Shown: piece by piece, positions 52,958 through 61,694 of the stretch
How positions within the stretch are numbered: position 1 is the stretch's first letter
How the letters are laid out: each line of letters starts with the position of its first letter
Assembly: GCF_027857615.1 (NCBI RefSeq)
Contig: NZ_JAQIFT010000013.1
Coordinates: forward strand, 4,931 to 68,930
Length of the DNA: 64,000 bases
From: Holtiella tumoricola
GTDB lineage: Bacteria > Bacillota > Clostridia > Lachnospirales > Cellulosilyticaceae
Reading direction: 5' to 3'
Position numbers and translations under genes: made by a program
Notes under the pieces: model-generated
What the model was told of the DNA's origin: nothing
The model's input: only the letters and a program-made list of their open reading frames with translations
Database searches by the model: none

Positions 52958-53869
52958 TCAATTAATGTTTTTATTCTCTAATACGTCATTCTCTCTACCT
53001 AACTTTAAAACATATTCTTTAAAGAGATTTTGATGCTCAGACAATAGGACATGCTTATTCCATCCTATATAAATTTTCTTATAATCTAGATCATCTTTAA
53101 TTTTTACTACTGAAATCTTATTTGTATTAATAATAGGCGTATTTAAAATAATAGCAATGCCTGCACCAGCTGCAACTAATCCTGCAAGGATACTCCCTTC
53201 ATTTGGTTCTGCAATAATTCTAGGCGTATAGCCCATTATCTCTTCATAGGATATGGTTTCATCTTGAGATGTACCTTTATAGGCTATAAAATTTTCTTCT
53301 TTTAATGCTTCTAAAGTAACTTCTTCTTGGCTGGCTAAAGGGTGATTTTTAGGTACGATTAAAACATATGCTTCTTTTTGTACTAATACTGCTTCTATTT
53401 CAGGATATGCTTCCATTTCCTTTAAACTATCAAAAAATCCAAAGTTTATTCTACTATACTTCAAATCCTTCAAAATCTCTTCTCTTGATTGATTGTTAAG
53501 ATTGAATTTAGTTTGTAGGCTATTACTTAGAAAATTACTTATTAAAAAAGGAATGAAAGTCGCACCTAAACAATACGTTGACGCTATAGAAATGACACAA
53601 TCTTTGCACCTTTTCATCTCTTGCAATTTTTCTTTGCCTCTTTGGACTTCATTTAATGCTGCATCTGCATATTTCAAAAAGACTTCCCCAAAATGGGTAA
53701 TCTCTATGTTACGCCCATCTCTTGCAAAAAGTGAAACATCTAATTCTTCCTCTAATTTTGCAATAGCCTTACTGAGTGCTGGTTGAGTGACCGATAATAG
53801 ATTAGAAGCTGTTGTAAAGTTTTTTGTACTGGCAATCACTTTAAAGTACTCTAGTTGTTGTAAGTTCAT
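52958..53869 (-). CDS. LysR family transcriptional regulator
   Basis: 303 residues: N-terminal winged HTH (LQQLEYFKVIASTKNFTTAS, LLSVTQPALSKAIAKLEEEL) and a C-terminal ligand-binding domain (FNLNNQSREEILKDLK, YVLIVPKNHPLA, GLVAAGAGIAIILNTP). The ATG at 53869 has GGAG six bases upstream. Divergent from the nitroreductase pair at 54041, its most likely target. Confidence 0.92.
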   Translation of the reverse strand: MNLQQLEYFKVIASTKNFTTASNLLSVTQPALSKAIAKLEEELDVSLFARDGRNIEITHFGEVFLKYADAALNEVQRGKEKLQEMKRCKDCVISIASTYCLGATFIPFLISNFLSNSLQTKFNLNNQSREEILKDLKYSRINFGFFDSLKEMEAYPEIEAVLVQKEAYVLIVPKNHPLASQEEVTLEALKEENFIAYKGTSQDETISYEEIMGYTPRIIAEPNEGSILAGLVAAGAGIAIILNTPIINTNKISVVKIKDDLDYKKIYIGWNKHVLLSEHQNLFKEYVLKLGRENDVLENKNIN

Positions 53870-53881
53870 TTGATCTCCATT

Positions 53882-53896
53882 CATAACTTTTAGTTA
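53882..53896. promoter_or_regulatory. candidate LysR operator
   Basis: ATAACTTTTAGTTAT is a perfect palindrome of two six-base arms around TTT, with the T-N11-A form typical of LysR sites. It begins 13 bases before the lysR ATG, in the divergent control region. Confidence 0.45.
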
Positions 53897-54040
53897 TAGT
53901 TTTATGATTTAATTGTATTAGACATGTAATGTTAAACAATGTTATACTCTCATTATCTTATCAAATAGTAAAATTTAATCAAGAAAAATTTATAAGTTTT
54001 GCGCATATAAAACCAACTACAACTATTGGAGGTACACATT

Positions 54041-54865
54041 ATGGATGATACATTGCATCAATCAGCAAAAGACCTTATCAAGCTGAGACATTCCGTTAGA
54101 AATTATAGTGATACACCACTTTCTCAAGAGGTCATCAACAAAATAGAAACTTACATTGCTACGGTAGAAAATCCTTTTCATAAAAAGGTAAAAATTAAGT
54201 TCATAAAAAAAGATCTTACAGATAAAGAAACAAAATTTGGTACCTATGGTGTCATTAAAGGCGCAAATTATTTCTTAGCAGCGGCTTGTGAACAAGATGA
54301 CTTATCACTTATCGCATTAGGCTATACATTAGAAAAAGTTATTTTATATTGTACTGCCTTAGGCCTAGGTACAGTATGGTTAGGTGGAACCTTTAATAAA
54401 GGAGGATTTGCCAAAGCTACGAACTTATCCGACACTGAAATATTACCTATCGTCTCACCTGTAGGTTATGAAGGTGGAAAAAAATCTTTAATTGCTGCTT
54501 TGATTGGTGAGAATACGAATAAACGTAAGCCTTATACTGAGCTGTTCTTCAATCAGAATTTTGATACACCTCTTCAACCTAATCATGCTGACCCTTATTT
54601 CGAACCACTTGAAATGTTAAGGTTAGCACCTTCAGCTATTAATAAACAACCTTGGAGAGTATTAAAGGATAAGACTATGCTACACTTTTACCTTAGTAGT
54701 ACTAAAGGTTTAACTAAAATCGATATAGGAATAGCCCTTTGTCATTTCCATTTAACAGCCCTTGAAAAAGGTATAAGTGGAGCGTTTGCCATACTAAATC
54801 AAATCAAAGATGACCAAGATAAAAACTTTACTTATATCCTATCTTGGCAAAACGAATCAAAATAA
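54041..54865 (+). CDS. nitroreductase family protein
   Basis: 274 residues. Opening KDLIKLRHSVRNYSDTPLSQEVI carries the FMN-binding RxSxRxY motif, and the second half has EPLEMLRLAPSAINKQPWRV. This is the putative TM-nitroreductase subgroup (no real membrane helix is evident). FMN-dependent reduction of an unknown electron acceptor. The ATG at 54041 has GGAGG at eight bases. Pairs with the ferredoxin-nitroreductase that follows (14 bases apart). Confidence 0.87.
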   Translation: MDDTLHQSAKDLIKLRHSVRNYSDTPLSQEVINKIETYIATVENPFHKKVKIKFIKKDLTDKETKFGTYGVIKGANYFLAAACEQDDLSLIALGYTLEKVILYCTALGLGTVWLGGTFNKGGFAKATNLSDTEILPIVSPVGYEGGKKSLIAALIGENTNKRKPYTELFFNQNFDTPLQPNHADPYFEPLEMLRLAPSAINKQPWRVLKDKTMLHFYLSSTKGLTKIDIGIALCHFHLTALEKGISGAFAILNQIKDDQDKNFTYILSWQNESK

Positions 54866-54879
54866 AGGAGTTGATTTTC

Positions 54880-55701
54880 ATGTTTAATGTAGATAAAAAC
54901 AAATGTATTGCTTGTACCCAATGTATCAAAGATTGCCCTGTTCATGTCATTGCTTTAGAAGAAGGAAAAGCTGTGATCAATAATGACGGATGTATGAAAT
55001 GTGGCCACTGTGTTGCCATCTGCCCAGTAGAAGCTGTCTCAACAGATACCTATAAGATGGATGACGTAGTTCCTTATGAGAAAGATACGTTTACTATTGA
55101 GGCTGATCATCTCCTAAACTTTATTAAATTCAGAAGAAGCGTTAGAAGATTTAAAAATAAATCCATTGAACAAGATAAAATTCTTAAGATTCTTGAGGCG
55201 GGAAGATTTACTCAAACCGCTAGAAATAGCCAAGATGTATCTTATATTGTGGTTTCAGAAAAACTTAATGATTTAAAAGTACTTGCTTACGAAAGCTTGA
55301 AGCAAAAAGGTGAAGCAATCCTTGCAAACTTAACACCTGAAACCGAACACCTTAAAAGATATGCTCATCTCTGGATTCATAGCTACAACGCCTACAAGCA
55401 AGATCCATTACAAAATGATAGACTTTTCTTTAATGCACCATTAGTAGTCCTTGTTACTTCTCCAACGCCTATTAACGGTGGCTTAGCTTCTACAAATATG
55501 GAATTAATGGTAAATGCTTTAGGTCTTGGTACTTTCTATAATGGCTTTTTCTTACACGCTGCTCAAGATAATCAAGCCATTCTAAACTTACTTGGTATAC
55601 AAGATAGTAAGGAACTTATCTCTTGCTTAGTCATTGGCTATCCTGATGTCAACTACAAAAGAACTGTTCCTAGACAAGAGGCTAAAGTGACTTGGCTATA
55701 G
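54880..55701 (+). CDS. ferredoxin-nitroreductase fusion protein
   Basis: 273 residues. Two [4Fe-4S] clusters (CIACTQCIKDCP and CMKCGHCVAICP) occupy the first 60, followed by a nitroreductase FMN domain (FRRSVRRFKNKSIEQDKI, and ARNSQD, NALGLGTFYNGF). The fusion feeds electrons from a ferredoxin pool directly to the FMN. The ATG at 54880 has AAAGGAG at nine bases. Cotranscribed with the gene before; substrate unknown. Confidence 0.92.
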   Translation: MFNVDKNKCIACTQCIKDCPVHVIALEEGKAVINNDGCMKCGHCVAICPVEAVSTDTYKMDDVVPYEKDTFTIEADHLLNFIKFRRSVRRFKNKSIEQDKILKILEAGRFTQTARNSQDVSYIVVSEKLNDLKVLAYESLKQKGEAILANLTPETEHLKRYAHLWIHSYNAYKQDPLQNDRLFFNAPLVVLVTSPTPINGGLASTNMELMVNALGLGTFYNGFFLHAAQDNQAILNLLGIQDSKELISCLVIGYPDVNYKRTVPRQEAKVTWL

Positions 55702-55753
55702 ATTTAATAGCCCTTCATTATCCATGCTTTAACTTAAGACTGTATAGATAAAT

Positions 55754-55797
55754 AAAGATGTAACATATTTTATAATTCAATGTGTTACATCTTTTTG
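55754..55797. terminator. terminator between convergent genes
   Basis: Twelve-base perfect stem (55754-55765 with 55783-55794) followed by TTT on plus; it can also serve the small minus-strand gene that ends at 55800. Confidence 0.75.
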
Positions 55798-55799
55798 AT

Positions 55800-55919
55800 T
55801 TAAGAATTCTTCTTTATATAAATTTTTAATGCTTGAATCAGTAACACTAAAGCATAAATACCTAACCCATAAAATGTCAAAGTTACTAATACTTGAACTA
55901 AAAACATGATAGCATTCAT
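55800..55919 (-). CDS. 39-residue single-helix membrane peptide
   Basis: An ATG at 55919 with a perfect AAGGAGG eight bases upstream opens 39 codons. Residues about 3-31 are one long hydrophobic helix (FLVQVLVTLTFYGLGIYALV), and the tail KIYIKKNS is basic, so it should sit in the membrane with its C-terminus inside. It ends at a terminator. Family not recognised; it resembles small membrane proteins of regulatory or toxin type in shape only. Confidence 0.65.
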   Translation of the reverse strand: MNAIMFLVQVLVTLTFYGLGIYALVLLIQALKIYIKKNS

Positions 55920-55938
55920 TAACAAAACCTCCTTTTTC

Positions 55939-56478
55939 TTATGATACTGTTAACTTTTTTGATAAAAATAGTAGTAAGTCATCATCATTACAACAGACCG
56001 CATATTGCTCAAGCTGCTTGTTCTGATACCATACCCCTGTACCATCTGGAATATAGCCGCGTTTGATATACATACGCTGTGCTATTCCATAGCCTGAATG
56101 TACTCCTACTGCTAAATAAACCTCATTACTTAGCTTAAAAGCCTCTGCCTCTACAACATCTAAAAGCTTATTTCCAATCCCCATATGATGCAAATGAAAA
56201 AATACACATAAATCAACGATTTCTGGCATACCTTTACCACCAAATGGTCCCTCTGTTGGCTCTAGAACAAGTGTACAGATTCCTGCTACCTGATTTTCAT
56301 ATTCTGCTATAAATACTTTTCTCTTCCCAGTTTCTTGTTCTTTGTAGTAATTGTTATAAGTCTTCCTCTCAGGATGCCAGTTATAAGATAAATACGTATT
56401 ATAAAATACATCTCCATCTGATTCTCGCATACTTCTTATAAGTAACTTTTCATCATTATAATAAATCACACTTATCAT
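55939..56478 (-). CDS. GNAT family N-acetyltransferase
   Basis: 179 residues. The core is VAGICTLVLEP, EIVDLCVFFHLHHMGIGNKLLD (acetyl-CoA loop HHMGIGNKL) and VYLAVGVHSGYGIAQRMYIKRGYIPDG. This is a GNAT subgroup often found next to antibiotic or stress genes; substrate unknown. The start may be 56478 (GGAG five bases upstream) or the GTG three codons later. Confidence 0.86.
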   Translation of the reverse strand: MISVIYYNDEKLLIRSMRESDGDVFYNTYLSYNWHPERKTYNNYYKEQETGKRKVFIAEYENQVAGICTLVLEPTEGPFGGKGMPEIVDLCVFFHLHHMGIGNKLLDVVEAEAFKLSNEVYLAVGVHSGYGIAQRMYIKRGYIPDGTGVWYQNKQLEQYAVCCNDDDLLLFLSKKLTVS

Positions 56479-56505
56479 CCTCTCTCCAAAGCTGCATTGT
56501 ATTTT

Positions 56506-57036
56506 TCATTTAATCTCCCCTAAGTGAATCCAATATCTTTGAATACACACCTCTTCTTCTGAACGTTCATCTTCTAACCTTCCACCATTGCTCAGAATAG
56601 TTTTAGCCGATGCAACATTTTCTTTATTACAAGTTACTAAAACTTCTTTTATTCCCAGTTCTACACATTTCTCCAATGCTAACCCTAACATTTCAGTAGC
56701 ATAGCCCTGTCTTCTTTCAGATTTTCTTACGCTATAACCTATATGTCCTCCATAATTTAATAAATACTCATTTAACCTATGGCGAATATCAATCATTCCT
56801 ATTAATTTTTCGTCCCCATCTACTGCAAGATAGGTCGTTGCTGGTACAAATCCAGGTCTTACGGTTTCTTCTTTTAAAGTATCTTGGAATACTTGGTACC
56901 ATTCTTCAAATGTATTTGCTTCTCTTAGTGTTGCACAACCATCCATACGCTCATTATTTCTAATAAATTCTTCTCTGTAGTCCATGACACGTTCTTTATC
57001 TGCCAAAGATGGTAAAACCAACCTCAATCTACTCAT
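56506..57036 (-). CDS. GNAT family N-acetyltransferase
   Basis: 176 residues. VRKSERRQGYATEMLGLALEKC contains the acetyl-CoA loop (RRQGYATEM), followed by VLVTCNKENVASAKTILSNGGRLE. The N-terminal LRLVLPSLADKERVMDYREEF is typical of the RimJ/RimL-like, small-molecule GNAT enzymes. Lies 27 bases upstream of the other GNAT gene and is probably cotranscribed. Confidence 0.88.
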   Translation of the reverse strand: MSRLRLVLPSLADKERVMDYREEFIRNNERMDGCATLREANTFEEWYQVFQDTLKEETVRPGFVPATTYLAVDGDEKLIGMIDIRHRLNEYLLNYGGHIGYSVRKSERRQGYATEMLGLALEKCVELGIKEVLVTCNKENVASAKTILSNGGRLEDERSEEEVCIQRYWIHLGEIK

Positions 57037-57269
57037 TCCTTTCTCCTTTCCATAAATGATATATTTTGACTCCTATCTCACATACGCCCTTTATTTCCTC
57101 ATATTTTTCTTGTTTGCATAATTTACCTATTTTTATTTTAAACAGTATTCATCCTTGTCTACTTGCCTAACTCTTTAAGTATATTTTGTCTGAATAATTT
57201 TTACAATATACTTTCCGATCTTTTGACTCATAATAACCTTAGAAAAATTATTAATATTGGAGGTTCTTT

Positions 57270-58139
57270 ATGATCAATTTTCCTACAGCTTTTCCTGCTC
57301 AACATCAAAACCAGCATCCTGGACTCGAATCAGAGATGAATCCCTTACCACTCTATGATGCAGATCCTTACGCTTTAAAAGGTAATTTACTTCAAGATAA
57401 AGTCGCACTTGTCACTGGTGGCGATAGCGGTATTGGTCGTGCAGTCTCTTTAGCTTATGCCAAACAAGGGGCTCATGTAGCTATTGCTTATTTCAATGAA
57501 TCTCACGATGCCGAAACTATTAAGCAAGCCATCGAAGCCATTGGTCGCACCTGTCTTCTTATTCAAGCTGACATTACCCAAAAAGCCGAATGTGAACGTG
57601 TTCTTACCACTACACTTGAACACTTCAAAAAACTTGATATATTAGTTAATAATGCCGCTGTTCAAATTGAAGCTCAAAAACTAGAAGACATTACAGATGA
57701 GCAATTTGATAGAACCTTTAAAACAAATGTCTATGGCACCTTCCATATTACACAAGCTGCCCTTCCCCACCTCAAATCAGGGGCTTGTATCATCAATACT
57801 ACTTCTGTTGTAGCTTTCCATGGACATGACACGCTTATAGACTATTCAATGACAAAAGGTGCTTTGACAGCTTTTACACGCTCCCTTTCTCTTTCCCTTG
57901 CTAAATCTAAATCTGGCATACGTGTTAATGCAGTTGCACCAGGTCCTATTTGGACACCTTTCATCCCTTCTTCTTTCCAAGCAGACAAAGTGGCTCAATT
58001 CGGGATGAACACACCGCTTGCTCGTGCTGGCCAACCTATAGAATGTGCCGGTGCTTATGTCTTCTTAGCCTCCGAAGCAGCATCCTATATAACAGGTCAA
58101 ACCATTCATATTAATGGTGGCGAAATTGTAAACGCTTAG
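57270..58139 (+). CDS. short-chain dehydrogenase/reductase (YghA/YhdF group)
   Basis: 289 residues. An extended N-terminus (PGLESEMNPLPLYDA) is typical of this SDR group. NAD(P) motif TGGDSGIGRAVSLAYA, NNAA (LVNNAAVQIE), catalytic Tyr and Lys in YSMTKGA with Ser in INTTSVVAF, and TGQTIHINGG at the end. Often annotated as general stress or glucose dehydrogenase-like; substrate not known. TTGGAGG precedes the ATG. Confidence 0.9.
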   Translation: MINFPTAFPAQHQNQHPGLESEMNPLPLYDADPYALKGNLLQDKVALVTGGDSGIGRAVSLAYAKQGAHVAIAYFNESHDAETIKQAIEAIGRTCLLIQADITQKAECERVLTTTLEHFKKLDILVNNAAVQIEAQKLEDITDEQFDRTFKTNVYGTFHITQAALPHLKSGACIINTTSVVAFHGHDTLIDYSMTKGALTAFTRSLSLSLAKSKSGIRVNAVAPGPIWTPFIPSSFQADKVAQFGMNTPLARAGQPIECAGAYVFLASEAASYITGQTIHINGGEIVNA

Positions 58140-58160
58140 TTTAAAGAACTTTACATCTAA

Positions 58161-58198
58161 AAAGAGAAGATACTTTATTTTAAGTATCTTCTCTTTTT
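58161..58198. terminator. terminator between convergent genes
   Basis: Sixteen-base perfect stem (58161-58176 with 58183-58198), loop TATTTT, 20 bases behind the SDR stop. T- and A-rich flanks allow use from both sides. Confidence 0.85.
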
Positions 58199-58230
58199 AG
58201 GTGTTAGGGCTTAGTTCTATAATAAAACAT

Positions 58231-58905
58231 CTATAAAATATCCAACATATATTGATTCATAATCTCTATAAACTTCTGTTTACTGCTTCGTTTAATGAGC
58301 GCTTCTTGACAAATAGATAGCCATTGGGCTTGTGTAAAACCTATCACTTGCTCTATTACATCTTCTTCAAACAAATCATCATCCCGATAACAACGTACTA
58401 AACATTCCCCTACTTCTAGAGGGGAGTAGAAAATCTGAAAACCGATTAATCGGCTACATTCACCTTTAAAGGCTTGTTCTATAAGACGTTCTATGGTCTT
58501 AAGTACTCCTCTTTTTTCTACCCAAGTACCAGCCTTTAGCTGATCCAATTGATGACTTACCACTTTCATATAAGGTAACAATTCAGCCTTATAAATAGAC
58601 AAATCTTCTTCTAAAAGCTCAATCATCTCATCAAAGGAACAATCTGTAGGCATACAAAAGATATTCTCTTTATTCATAATACTATAGAATGCAGTAGGTA
58701 AAAAAGCATAAGTCAGAAAGCCAATAACTTCATCTAATGTAGATAAATGAATCCAACGTTCATAATGTCCACCATGACTATTAATAATAACCCCATGAAA
58801 AAATACTGTATCTAGTGTTAAACTTTCTTCTGTTAAAAGTTCCACCCCTTTACCCCATCTCATGAGTTGCATCCATTTCCTACACCCTACATCATACTTT
58901 TTCAT
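58231..58905 (-). CDS. uncharacterised protein
   Basis: 224 residues, soluble, acidic, mostly helical; no signal peptide, no membrane segment and no motif I recognise. Cys and Trp residues are scattered (GCRKWMQLMRWGK at the start). A strong AGGGGGGAG site precedes the ATG. Ends near the shared terminator with the SDR gene. Confidence 0.6.
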   Translation of the reverse strand: MKKYDVGCRKWMQLMRWGKGVELLTEESLTLDTVFFHGVIINSHGGHYERWIHLSTLDEVIGFLTYAFLPTAFYSIMNKENIFCMPTDCSFDEMIELLEEDLSIYKAELLPYMKVVSHQLDQLKAGTWVEKRGVLKTIERLIEQAFKGECSRLIGFQIFYSPLEVGECLVRCYRDDDLFEEDVIEQVIGFTQAQWLSICQEALIKRSSKQKFIEIMNQYMLDIL

Positions 58906-59120
58906 TGTGACTCCCCCCTAATCTTGTGCATTTTATTTATTCCTATTACTATTTTATTATCTAGAGATTAAAATCATTATTAATCTCTAACATTTTTTAT
59001 GTATTCTATATACTACATCTGAAATTTATCTATATTAAACGAAATTTTGTCTATAAATTTGACAACAATATGTTATAATCTATTTTATCTATTAAAATTA
59101 TTTTTTTAGGAGGACAAAAG

Positions 59121-59558
59121 ATGTTATTAGAAATATTAAATGATGCCGTTAAAGAGGCCATGCGTAATAAAGAAGCCATAAAAAGAGATGCACTGCGCGC
59201 AGTTGTTTCAGATATTAAATTAGCTTCAAAGGAAAAACATGCAGATTTAACTGAAGATGAAGAACTTGCTTTGCTTAATAGGCAAGTAAAACAAGTTAAA
59301 GAATCTATCGATGCCTATACTGCTGGTGGTCGCCTTGATCTTGTAGAAGAAGAAAAGGTAAGATTAGAAGCCTTATCAGCCTTCTTACCACAACAAATGA
59401 GTGAAGATGAAGTACGAAGTTTAGTTAAAAAAACAATTACTGAACAAGGCCTTGATACATCTAATAAAGGGCTTTTGATGAAAAACTTAATGCCACTCTT
59501 CAAAGGTAAAGCTGATGGTAAAATGGTTAATGAAGTTATTGGAAGCTTTGTCAAATAA
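59121..59558 (+). CDS. yqeY: GatB/YqeY domain protein
   Basis: 145 residues, the full YqeY family: LLEILNDAVKEAMRNKEAIKRDALRAVVSDIKLA at the start (RDALRAVVSDIK), VKQVKESIDAYTAGGR, and FLPQQMSEDEV. Related to the C-terminal tRNA-binding tail of GatB; a proposed role is in amidotransferase or stringent-response related processes. TAGGAGG precedes the ATG; no rpsU or dnaG neighbour. Confidence 0.92.
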   Translation: MLLEILNDAVKEAMRNKEAIKRDALRAVVSDIKLASKEKHADLTEDEELALLNRQVKQVKESIDAYTAGGRLDLVEEEKVRLEALSAFLPQQMSEDEVRSLVKKTITEQGLDTSNKGLLMKNLMPLFKGKADGKMVNEVIGSFVK

Positions 59559-59568
59559 ATAAGCACAT

Positions 59569-59605
59569 AAAAATAGACACTGTCCAGTAGGCAGTGTCTA
59601 TTTTT
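59569..59605. terminator. terminator between convergent genes
   Basis: Fourteen-base perfect stem (59569-59582 with 59592-59605), ten bases behind the yqeY stop; usable from both sides. Confidence 0.85.
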
Positions 59606-59614
59606 ATTATGTAG

Positions 59615-59821
59615 TTACTTTTTTGCCTTTTTTATCACATTCATCATTCCTTGAGTACCTGCTACAGCTCCTAATATAAGACATATGTTTAGTAAAAGCC
59701 GCACTTGCGAATCACCTATTCTAGAAATAGCGCCTAATAAATAGGTTATACTACTGCTGTAGAGTAGTACCTGATTTTCTTTAGAAGATTTTTGTTTTGC
59801 TGGAATATAACAAATTTGCAT
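59615..59821 (-). CDS. small protein with a C-terminal membrane helix
   Basis: 68 residues, basic N-terminus (KQKSSKEN), weakly hydrophobic centre, and a clear helix LLLNICLILGAVAGTQGMM before KKAKK. AGAGAGG lies before the ATG. Function unknown. Confidence 0.5.
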   Translation of the reverse strand: MQICYIPAKQKSSKENQVLLYSSSITYLLGAISRIGDSQVRLLLNICLILGAVAGTQGMMNVIKKAKK

Positions 59822-59895
59822 AGGTCTAATTCCTCTCTTTAGAGTTATTACACCTTATGTAGTCTCGAAAACTTTTATACCAAATATCACCAATC

Positions 59896-60681
59896 TTATA
59901 CTTCATATTTAGATTCACGGGGCCTGTCCTTTACAGTGTGACCAAAGTTTTGAAGTCCGTAGTCTTGAACATAGCTATAACAAGCTTCTATCTCTGGTGG
60001 TAGTTCAATAGGGAAAATAAAATTCATTCCTTTTGGACCATAGCCATTGACATCATTCCTAAGCCTTGGGATTTCTCCCATCACGAGGGATATAAACCGT
60101 TCTACATCCCATAATCCGTTTATAGAACGGGGTTCTATAAAATACTCTTCTCCTTCTTGCTTAAGATAAGGTATAAAAGGTGCAAAACTAATCAACTTAA
60201 CCTCTTTTAAATACTTCATAAAAGTAAGATGGCTACGCATCTGCATTGTTGGATCCTGTATAATTAAAATACATTTAGGATCAAGATGATAGGCAGCCAT
60301 TTTTTCAATGGCATAGGTTGCATTATTGCCACAGTTTGTAGACTGATTTTCAATAAATAAGGCTTCTTTGGGTAGATGATACTGTTCAACCAGTATCCTT
60401 TTAAAAAGTTCTGATTCAGCTTGATTTTCTACCTCCATGTGTGTATAGCGTTTATCCTGCTTTAAGGCTTCCCATAAATAGGTTGTTGAATGCCCCTTTC
60501 CACCTACAATCATCACCTGTTTTCCTATACCTTTATGATACAAGTCTGCCACAAACTCAATGGTATAAGGCAAGGCATTTCCAAGTAATATAATAAGGTC
60601 AACTGTTTTTGCATTCACTGCTTCAATATCTCTTCTTGCAAGGAACTTTGCTAACTGGTTAATTGCTTCTAACGTATCCAT
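59896..60681 (-). CDS. YdcF family protein (DUF218)
   Basis: 261 residues, soluble form. LIILLGNALPYTIEF, GKQVMIVGGKGHSTTY and FIENQSTNCGNNATYA, followed by ILIIQDPTMQMRSHLTF, are the DUF218 fold motifs. E. coli YdcF binds S-adenosylmethionine; a general activity for the family is not proven. Read alone on the minus strand. Confidence 0.85.
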   Translation of the reverse strand: MDTLEAINQLAKFLARRDIEAVNAKTVDLIILLGNALPYTIEFVADLYHKGIGKQVMIVGGKGHSTTYLWEALKQDKRYTHMEVENQAESELFKRILVEQYHLPKEALFIENQSTNCGNNATYAIEKMAAYHLDPKCILIIQDPTMQMRSHLTFMKYLKEVKLISFAPFIPYLKQEGEEYFIEPRSINGLWDVERFISLVMGEIPRLRNDVNGYGPKGMNFIFPIELPPEIEACYSYVQDYGLQNFGHTVKDRPRESKYEV

Positions 60682-60787
60682 CTTAATCTGTCTCCCTTTT
60701 ATCTCCTTATCTATTTAGAGGAGTCTATAATTTTCCTGGTAAACTCTATAACTATTTTCATATAAGACAATTATAAGATATCAAATA

Positions 60788-60830
60788 AAAAGTACAATAC
60801 TCCTATTAACGCTTTGAGTACTGTACTTTT
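60788..60830 (-). terminator. terminator behind the gene at 60884
   Basis: Fifteen-base stem (60788-60802 with 60816-60830) with one G-U pair, followed on minus by TATTTG. Plus tail is TTTTATG. Confidence 0.65.
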
Positions 60831-60883
60831 ATGTTTCTATTATTTAGAGTACTAATCTGCATTTCAACTCTTTTTAAAGTATA

Positions 60884-61615
60884 TTATGAGTTTCTACTTG
60901 GAATGAGTGAAACATAATAAGCCTTTTGTGCACTCTTTTCTGTATAATAAGCTTGGCGCATCGTTTGAACTACTTGCGTATCACCTTTTATTGCCTTGAG
61001 TTCTTGCAATAAACTTGCTAATACATCCTCTACCTCACGATCACATTGTGATTCTAGTTTAGTTGCTTGTCCCATAAGACTCATACCTTGAGAAGTTAAT
61101 TTAGAAATAGATTGACTTCCACTTTTATATTGATTTAAAAGTGCCCATCCTTGTGACTCTATTCCTTTTAACTGTCCCATATACTTACCACGTAGTGCAT
61201 ACATCTTTGCTGTATAACTTGCCACAAGCTGAGCCTCTGGGCTTACTTGTTCTTTTGCCTCTTCATTTATGACTTGGTCTAGATTTTTATTTTCTAGCTC
61301 TGTTTCTTGTCCATTTCCCTTATTTCCTAGTGATGCAACAAGGCGATTGGTTGCTTCTTCAATGGAAAGTTCACCTGTTTCTAATTGCTCCATCTCTTCT
61401 ATTGTTAACGTTCTCATTGTATCTAAATGATACTGTGTAAGAATTTGATTGACTGCGTCTTGGCTTGCAATCATTTGTTCTTGCAAAACTTCAGATGAAT
61501 ATTGAAGACCTGTCAAAAGTGTATGGATATTTTCACGTTGCCAATAACTAATACCACCTACACTTAACACACTTACAATGAATAAGGTACCCACTATTTT
61601 TTGCCATCTTTTCAT
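60884..61615 (-). CDS. membrane-anchored protein with helical extracytoplasmic part
   Basis: 243 residues. One N-terminal membrane helix (about 8-25, IVGTLFIVSVLSVGGI), then a polar, mostly helical domain rich in Gln, Glu and Ser. No catalytic motif or known domain was recognised. It follows the ankyrin/zinc-knuckle gene by 79 bases in the same direction, and the two may form a unit. Confidence 0.6.
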   Translation of the reverse strand: MKRWQKIVGTLFIVSVLSVGGISYWQRENIHTLLTGLQYSSEVLQEQMIASQDAVNQILTQYHLDTMRTLTIEEMEQLETGELSIEEATNRLVASLGNKGNGQETELENKNLDQVINEEAKEQVSPEAQLVASYTAKMYALRGKYMGQLKGIESQGWALLNQYKSGSQSISKLTSQGMSLMGQATKLESQCDREVEDVLASLLQELKAIKGDTQVVQTMRQAYYTEKSAQKAYYVSLIPSRNS

Positions 61616-61694
61616 ATGAGATAACTCCTTAAGTCGTATGATTGGTTAGTATATGTAATTTTACACTTATATTCAATAATTCTCAAGTCATACC

